From contig JAACJM010000106.1 in assembly GCA_013368315.1 (NCBI GenBank), positions 219,995 through 283,994 on the forward strand: a stretch of DNA of 64,000 nt, read 5' to 3'. Below the pieces are notes generated by a model. The model was not told the origin of the DNA. It made no database searches and was given only the letters and a program-made list of their open reading frames with translations. Made by a program: the position numbers and the translations under genes. Of the stretch, positions 58,817 to 64,000 are shown in pieces (the first letter of the stretch is position 1; the number at the start of each line of letters is the position of its first letter). This DNA is from Tetrapyrgos nigripes. Its lineage: Eukaryota; Basidiomycota; Agaricomycetes; Agaricales; Campanellaceae.

Positions 58817-59116
58817 GTGACCGTCTCCGAATATCTCCGAATAAAGCTATCACCTGAAAACACCTCTCCACGCTACGTTGCAGTTGTAGATACGTGCTTC
58901 CTCGTCCAACTAGGAGAAACAACCCTCCCATATTGGTTCAGTAACGACGACTACGAAGATAGCGATATCTTCGTGTTCAGCCAGGAGGAATACCACGAAT
59001 ATCTCCAAACCCAAGTTCCTAGAATAATCAGCTACTACAGGTCACTGATCTCTTGGGAAGACGTATCAGGAGAACAGTGGGATCTTCTATTCTCGGAAAT
59101 TGAAACGAGTGGATGA
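58817..59116 (+). CDS. Small open frame upstream of gypsy gag
   Basis: An open frame of at least 100 codons (open back to about 58655 but without an ATG) ending ...SEIETSG. It has aromatic and acidic residues (YWFSNDDYEDSD, EEYHEYLQ) and no domain I recognise. Its stop overlaps the gag start in ATGA, so gag could be made by termination-reinitiation. It may be an N-terminal extension read with a non-ATG start or after splicing. Confidence 0.45.
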   Translation: MTVSEYLRIKLSPENTSPRYVAVVDTCFLVQLGETTLPYWFSNDDYEDSDIFVFSQEEYHEYLQTQVPRIISYYRSLISWEDVSGEQWDLLFSEIETSG

Positions 59117-60381
59117 GTGAAAGCGGAATCCCAAGAACCACTAGATCACGCACAGCCTCACAAAACCCTAGCCGTACTGCCTCTCCCATACTCGTTTGTC
59201 TCAGACGACCTCACGCACACGTTCCCCGAAGACAACAAGACTGCTACTTCTCACACCAAAACCGGTGGGAGTTTTGTACAAACCATCCGTGTCCAAACCG
59301 ACTCTCCGTAAACAACCGACCTCTTTCGATCGAAGAACAGAGACTCGGTATCGAACCAGTCTCACTCTTCGAATCACTCCCATCAGAACCAACCGCAGAA
59401 AATCCAAATCCGGTTACAACCCCGTCACCGACTCCTTCCCCCGAACATCTCTCAGAACCCCATTCCCCTCACAACAGATCTCCGACAGACAGCACTCCCA
59501 GCGCAGTCCAAGAACCCATCTCAATCAACCCCACACTCCCAATTGATTTCCACTCTATTCACGCCGCTCTCAGAATGTCTGAAAACCCTGACTCGGCCAC
59601 CGCTGCCGCGGGAGGAACTCGAGCTCCCCGAGAAACCGCACCACCCGACGACGAGGCTCAGGACGATCAGTCCTCGGTCTTTCCTAATACGACTACCAAG
59701 GAACGTGGAGTAAAGCCAGAAAAGTTCACAGGAGACCGAAACCTAACAAAGGACTGGATGGCCGAATTTAACAATTACCTCCGGCTCAACAACCAAGTCT
59801 ATCCTACCGAAAACGAAAAAATATCGTTCTTCCTCACGCTGTTTTCAGGAGATGAAGCAAAACGATGGGCACGCAGTATGATGAAGAAGGTCTTTGAAGA
59901 AGAAGACGACTTTAGTGATAGCGACGAGGAATATACGAGTACCGACGAAGACTCTTCCGCTCCGAAACCAGAAACGAAGAAGAAGCTTTGGACTCTATAC
60001 GAAGTAAAGCGAGAATTCCTACGGGATTTCAAACCCTCAGCTCGAGAAACCCAGGCCCAAACCAAGATAGAACACATCAGGATGGAAGGGGCTTTAGCCG
60101 ACATAGATAAGTACAACTCCCAATTCAAACGATACGCTGACGATACTGGCTACAACGACAAGGCATTAATGAAATGGTATCGAAAGGGACTCCCCCGGGG
60201 ATTGGTAGACCGAATCTCCTACCTATCCACCCAACCTAAGAATCTTGCGAAACTACAAAAGGCCGCGATAAAACAACACATGATTTGGTTAGAAAGGCAG
60301 GAAGAGAGGAATTCATGGAATAAACCTCGAAGGGAGGAAGGACAGACGGGAAGGGGGTCACAGAGTACAAGAAGTGGTTGA
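59113..60381 (+). CDS. Gypsy gag (capsid)
   Basis: About 422 codons. A Pro/Ser-rich N-terminal part (TTPSPTPSPEHLSEPHS) is followed by a Retrotrans_gag domain: GVKPEKFTGDRNLTKDWM, FLTLFSGDEAKRWARS, FLRDFKPSARETQAQTKIEH, LMKWYRKGLPRGLVDRISY. An acidic stretch (EEEDDFSDSDEEY) sits in the middle. It ends at TGA 60379-60381, nine bases before the in-frame ATG of the nucleocapsid segment, so the two were probably one protein originally. Confidence 0.85.
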   Translation: MSESGIPRTTRSRTASQNPSRTASPILVCLRRPHAHVPRRQQDCYFSHQNRWEFCTNHPCPNRLSVNNRPLSIEEQRLGIEPVSLFESLPSEPTAENPNPVTTPSPTPSPEHLSEPHSPHNRSPTDSTPSAVQEPISINPTLPIDFHSIHAALRMSENPDSATAAAGGTRAPRETAPPDDEAQDDQSSVFPNTTTKERGVKPEKFTGDRNLTKDWMAEFNNYLRLNNQVYPTENEKISFFLTLFSGDEAKRWARSMMKKVFEEEDDFSDSDEEYTSTDEDSSAPKPETKKKLWTLYEVKREFLRDFKPSARETQAQTKIEHIRMEGALADIDKYNSQFKRYADDTGYNDKALMKWYRKGLPRGLVDRISYLSTQPKNLAKLQKAAIKQHMIWLERQEERNSWNKPRREEGQTGRGSQSTRSG

Positions 60382-60390
60382 ACGAGAAGC

Positions 60391-60744
60391 ATGGAAGTAA
60401 ACGCCTTCCAAGATAATCTCCCAGGTGCATCTTCGACTATTAAATACCCACCGAAACTGACCCCCCAAGAAAGAGAAAAAATGAGGAAGGAGGGACGTTG
60501 CTTCAGGTGTCGAGGACTAGGCCATATGGGGAACGATTGCCCTACATTCCCTAATACACCTCAGATCAATCCCAACAACACGACCTGGAGACCCTCCATA
60601 AAACAAGCCGCAGTTGAAACCTTGGAGTCCAAGGTCAATACGACCACGGATAACATCTCGGAACTCACGGCTAGAATCGGAGCGCTATCAGGAGAAGAGA
60701 AAGAAGGGCTACTAAAGAAGTTCGTGACGGAAGCGGATTTTTGA
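60391..60744 (+). CDS. Gypsy nucleocapsid segment (CCHC zinc knuckle)
   Basis: In the same frame as gag, downstream of its TGA. Contains CFRCRGLGHMGNDCP, a C-x2-C-x4-H-x4-C knuckle that binds retrotransposon RNA. A coiled-coil-like tail (LESKVNTTTDNISELTARIG) ends the frame. Confidence 0.82.
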   Translation: MEVNAFQDNLPGASSTIKYPPKLTPQEREKMRKEGRCFRCRGLGHMGNDCPTFPNTPQINPNNTTWRPSIKQAAVETLESKVNTTTDNISELTARIGALSGEEKEGLLKKFVTEADF

Positions 60745-60913
60745 ATACCTCCCCTGCTACGTCGTCAGGAGGAGGACATGGACATACATACCAGTAAAAC
60801 ACAGGCAATACACGAGCCCTATACCCTTTCGTAAGCCACGATCCCTATCTGAATTAAGAATCACGGCAATCACCCGAAACCAACAGACCCCGTCAATAGA
60901 GCTTAAGACCGAA

Positions 60914-61345
60914 TTGATCGGGAAAATAACTGGACGAAAAATCGACGCAACCGCTCTACTAGACAGTGGAGCAGAAGGGATCATCATTAATAATGCCTTC
61001 GCCCAAAAACATCATCTCAGTCGCATCCCTCTAGAAAAACCATTTCCAGTTCGAAACGTCGACGGATCAGAAAACGTAATGGGATGGGTAAGACATTATA
61101 CCATCCAAAGACTACGAATTTACGCCCCAGATCACCAATCCCATCACGAGGAGATCGCCGAATTTTACATCACGGATATCGGAGATCACGATATCATTTT
61201 GGGTACCGATTGGTTACGACACCACAACCCAGAGATCAACTGGACAACGTCGGAAATCAATCTAACGCGATGCCCCGGCGCTTGTACACTGGAAAAGACC
61301 CCAGTAAAAACTGAAGCTAAGTTGAAAAGCTCTCCTCGAAAATGA
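60914..61345 (+). CDS. Gypsy aspartic protease
   Basis: ATALLDSGAEGIIINNAF carries the catalytic D-S-G triad of retropepsins, and DHDIILGTDWLRHHNPEINW is the typical second half (ILG-x-DWL). The coding frame extends upstream of the first ATG to about 60760 in other segments (SLSELRITAITRN). Its stop overlaps the next ATG as ATGA (61342-61345). Confidence 0.82.
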   Translation: MIGKITGRKIDATALLDSGAEGIIINNAFAQKHHLSRIPLEKPFPVRNVDGSENVMGWVRHYTIQRLRIYAPDHQSHHEEIAEFYITDIGDHDIILGTDWLRHHNPEINWTTSEINLTRCPGACTLEKTPVKTEAKLKSSPRK

Positions 61346-61731
61346 AGAAACCTGAAATAGTAGACCCCAGGACATATCACCGAGACTACCAAGTGGTATT
61401 CAAAGATATCGTAGGTCCCCACAAAACAACACCACAACCCAAAATAGCGGGACAACGTCGATCACAACGACCAAAAAGGATCCGATTACAACGGATCGAC
61501 TTAGGAGCAATGCTCTCCTCAGAAGACACGACCGGGCAATGGAATGTTCCAGGACAATGGAGTGAACTTGTCATGGAATACCTAGACACCCCCACCGATC
61601 CTGATGAAGGTCTATCAGATACCAAGCTGAGTATCCGAGCTGCCTTTAACAAAGCGCTACAAAACACTGAAAACAAATCCACAAACTCAGCAACCTCGTT
61701 ACGAGAACAAATACCAAAAGCAATACCATGA
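61342..61731 (+). CDS. Gypsy pol linker between protease and RT
   Basis: About 129 codons with no catalytic motif, basic and polar ([15 protein letters not shown]). Such linkers sit between protease and RT in gypsy pol. Near its end the frame slips; the RT-side frame reads into [11 protein letters not shown], the usual RT entry. Confidence 0.65.
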   Translation: MKKPEIVDPRTYHRDYQVVFKDIVGPHKTTPQPKIAGQRRSQRPKRIRLQRIDLGAMLSSEDTTGQWNVPGQWSELVMEYLDTPTDPDEGLSDTKLSIRAAFNKALQNTENKSTNSATSLREQIPKAIP

Positions 61732-61735
61732 ATAC

Positions 61736-63430
61736 TTGTCGGTGTTCGACAAAAAAACTTCAGAACGCCTACCCCAACGAAGTAATTGGGACCACGCGAT
61801 CGAACTGCAAGACGACTTTCAACCACGCGCATGTAAAACATACCCTCTCTCCCCAAACGAACAATCCGAACTTGATTCCTTCCTAAACGAAAACCTCGAG
61901 AAAGGATATATTAAACCATCGAAGTCCCCAATGGCAAGTCCCTTCTTCTTCGTAAAGAAAAAGACGGAAAACTACGTCCAGTACAGGATTATAGAGCGCT
62001 CAACAAGGGTACCGTAAAAAACGCATACCCACTACCCCTCATTCCAGAACTAATCGACAAACTCAAAAACGCATATGTGTTCAGCAAAATCGACCTACGC
62101 TGGGGATACAATAATATCCGGATCAAAGAAGGAGATGAATGGAAAGCCGCCTTCAAAACCAATCGAGGACTATTCGAGCCAACGGTCATGTTTTTTGGAT
62201 TAATGAACTCACCGGCGACCTTTCAAGCAATGATGAACACTATCTTCAAGGATCTCATTGACCAAGGGAAGATCGTCGTCTACATGGATGATATTTTTGA
62301 TATTCACTCGCAACTTAGATGAACATAGGGAATTAGTCCAAACAGTCTTACAACGACTACGGGACAACGACCTATACGCCAAACCCGAAAAATGCATATT
62401 CGAAGCAGACAAGGTTGACTTTTTGGGACTGATTGTCTCGCACGACACTCTATCTATGGACCCAGTTAAAGTAGAAGGGGTACTCGAATGGCCAACTCCA
62501 AAAACCGTAAAGGAAGTTCAGGCTTTCCTAGGATTCGGAAACTTCTACAGACGCTTCATCAAAGACTTTTCAAAAGTCGCACGACCCCTCTTCGATCTGA
62601 CAAGGAAGGACAACCATTGGAACTGGGGAATAGAGGCCGAAGAAGCATTCCAAACCCTCAAAACGGCCTTCACATCAAAACCTGTTCTACTAATGCCAGA
62701 CCACACGAAACCATACCGAGTGGAAGTAGACGCATCAGACTACGCAACGGAGGAATACTTATGCAAACCGGGGAAGACGACCGATGGCACCCAGTCGCCT
62801 ACATCTCTAAATCCCTGTCAGAAACCGAACGAAACTACGACATCCATGACAAGGAACTGTTGGCAATCATACGGGCACTGGAAGCATGGAGACACTATTT
62901 AGAGGGAGCTCCCCATTCTATCGAAATCTTCACCGACCACCGGAACTTAGAATATTTCCAGACTGCCCAAAAACTCAGTCGACGACAAGCACGATGGGCG
63001 TTATTCCTTACACGATTTGAGTTCTCCCTCCAACATAAACCCGGAAGTCTGAATAAAGCTGACCCACTATCTAGACGACCAGACCACAAACTCGGGACCG
63101 AGAATGACAACACCGACAGAATCCTTCTCGACCCCAAATTCTTCCGAATCCGAGCAACTAGACAAGGAACGGTAACAGCCATAGGAGATGTAGAACTACG
63201 AAGACGAATCAAAGAATGTCCCAAAAGGGACCTAGAGGTAGATGAGTGCCTTAGATGTCATCTTACGGAACGGGCCACGTTCGCTGGTAAAGAACCTACA
63301 GGAATGGAACTATGAAGACGGAATCATCCTATTCCGAGGGAAAATCTACGTCCCAGCAGACAACGATCTCCGACGGGATATCGTAAGACTACACCACGAC
63401 TCCCTAGCAACGGGCACCCGGACGATACAA
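61736..63430 (+). pseudogene. Gypsy reverse transcriptase and RNase H, split by frame slips
   Basis: RT landmarks in order: [53 protein letters not shown] and the active-site YMDD (about 62282-62293). RNase H follows: EVDASDYAT, PVAYISKSLSETERNYDIHD, DKELLAIIRALEAWRHYL, FTDHRNLEYF. Three one-base slips (A run at about 61958-61962, T run at 62294-62298, GG at about 62749) divide the frame, although no motif is lost. The HHCC zinc-binding part of integrase (LHHDSLA) begins near the end. Confidence 0.85.
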
Positions 63431-64000
63431 AACTTATGAACTAGTCAGCAGGGAATTCTGGTGGCCAGGAATGTCAGTCTTCGTCAAGGACTACGTAACT
63501 GGCTGCGCCAAATGTCAGACAACGAAACCCAACAACCACCCGCTCAGATTCCCTTAATCCCCACCGAAATCCAGAACGTCCTTTTGGAACTATTACCACC
63601 GACTTTATCACGGATCTCCCCGAATGTAAAGGATTCAATGCAATCCACGTCACAGTGGACAAATCACAACGAAAAACGGTCATCATATCGCCGTGTACGA
63701 AAACAATTGACAGTGACGGAACGGTGAATCTACTGCTTGACAACACTTGGCGACGATATGGATTGTGGGACAAGATGATATCCGACCGAGGCCCGCAGTT
63801 CGCTAGCAAGGTCATGGCCGCGGTCCATGAGAAGCTAGGCATCACTTCAGCCCTCAGTACCGCCTATCACCCACAAACCGACGGAGAGTCGGAACGATAC
63901 AATCAGGAATTGGAACAGTTCTTACGGATCTTTTGCAACTATCGACAAGAAGACTGGGTGGACTATCTACCATACGCCGAATTTAGCCATAACACCAGAA
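63431..64000 (+). CDS. Gypsy integrase, partial at the window end
   Basis: After one more slip (about 63419-63420) the frame reads [13 protein letters not shown], then CAKCQ (end of the HHCC finger), [13 protein letters not shown] with the first catalytic Asp, SDRGPQF with the second Asp and [14 protein letters not shown] with the Glu. The DDE core is therefore present. It stops at the window edge in [16 protein letters not shown], typical of gypsy integrase. Confidence 0.83.

Larger units (their letters stand above)
58086..64000 (+). mobile_element. Ty3/gypsy LTR retrotransposon inserted into the copia copy; right end outside window
   Basis: The 5' LTR (58086-58573) is followed by an upstream open frame, gag, a zinc-knuckle segment, protease, reverse transcriptase, RNase H and integrase, in gypsy order (integrase last). 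The window ends within the integrase core, so the 3' LTR is not seen. Several single-base slips break pol into overlapping pieces. Confidence 0.9.

Overview
This looks like nuclear DNA of a mushroom-forming basidiomycete (Agaricomycetes). Genes carry many short GT-AG introns (about 42-215 bp), and the window holds a CaaX-type mating-pheromone-like precursor, basidiomycete-type seven-helix membrane proteins, an intron-bearing tRNA-Ser(UGA) and both Ty1/copia and Ty3/gypsy retrotransposons. Exon borders were read by eye from splice sites, phase and family similarity, so they may be off by a base or an exon.

Layout. 1.3-3.4 kb: secreted FAD-linked (AA7-type) oxidase, +. 3.6-4.9 kb: F-box protein, -. 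6.4-7.8 kb: HMG-box transcription factor, -, divergent from a RING-finger E3 ligase, + (8.7-10.7 kb). 11.3-12.3 kb: CstF-64-like protein without an RNA-recognition motif. 13.7-15.1 kb: seven-helix membrane protein. 17.9-19.5 kb: Old Yellow Enzyme paralogue with an altered active site. 20.0-20.3 kb: pheromone-like precursor, -. 21.6-22.8 kb: SDH3, -, divergent from a Zn(II)2Cys6 regulator (23.6-26.0 kb). 26.6-32.2 kb: two tandem gamma-glutamyltransferases with the same intron layout. 33.0-34.3 kb: secreted epoxide-hydrolase-like enzyme. 34.5-37.1 kb: cytochrome P450, -. 37.7-40.3 kb: DUF4139 protein with an FG/Q-rich insertion. 40.6-41.7 kb: EB1. 43.3-44.9 kb: second multi-span membrane protein. 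45.3-47.1 kb: single-span membrane protein with an in-frame stop. 47.25 kb: tRNA-Ser. 47.6-48.8 kb: HUS1. 49.2-50.9 kb: F-box protein, with a decayed duplicate at 53.2-54.1 kb. 55.4-58.1 kb: AT-rich copia gag-protease remnant. 58.1-64.0 kb: gypsy element inserted into the copia copy and running off the window.

The genes form no single pathway. Housekeeping genes (SDH3, EB1, HUS1, tRNA, CstF-64-like) are mixed with accessory secreted or oxidative enzymes (FAD oxidase, OYE, GGT pair, epoxide hydrolase, P450). Several otherwise well-preserved reading frames, host and transposon alike, are broken by one base, mostly in short homopolymers. Sequencing or assembly error is a real alternative to gene decay for those.
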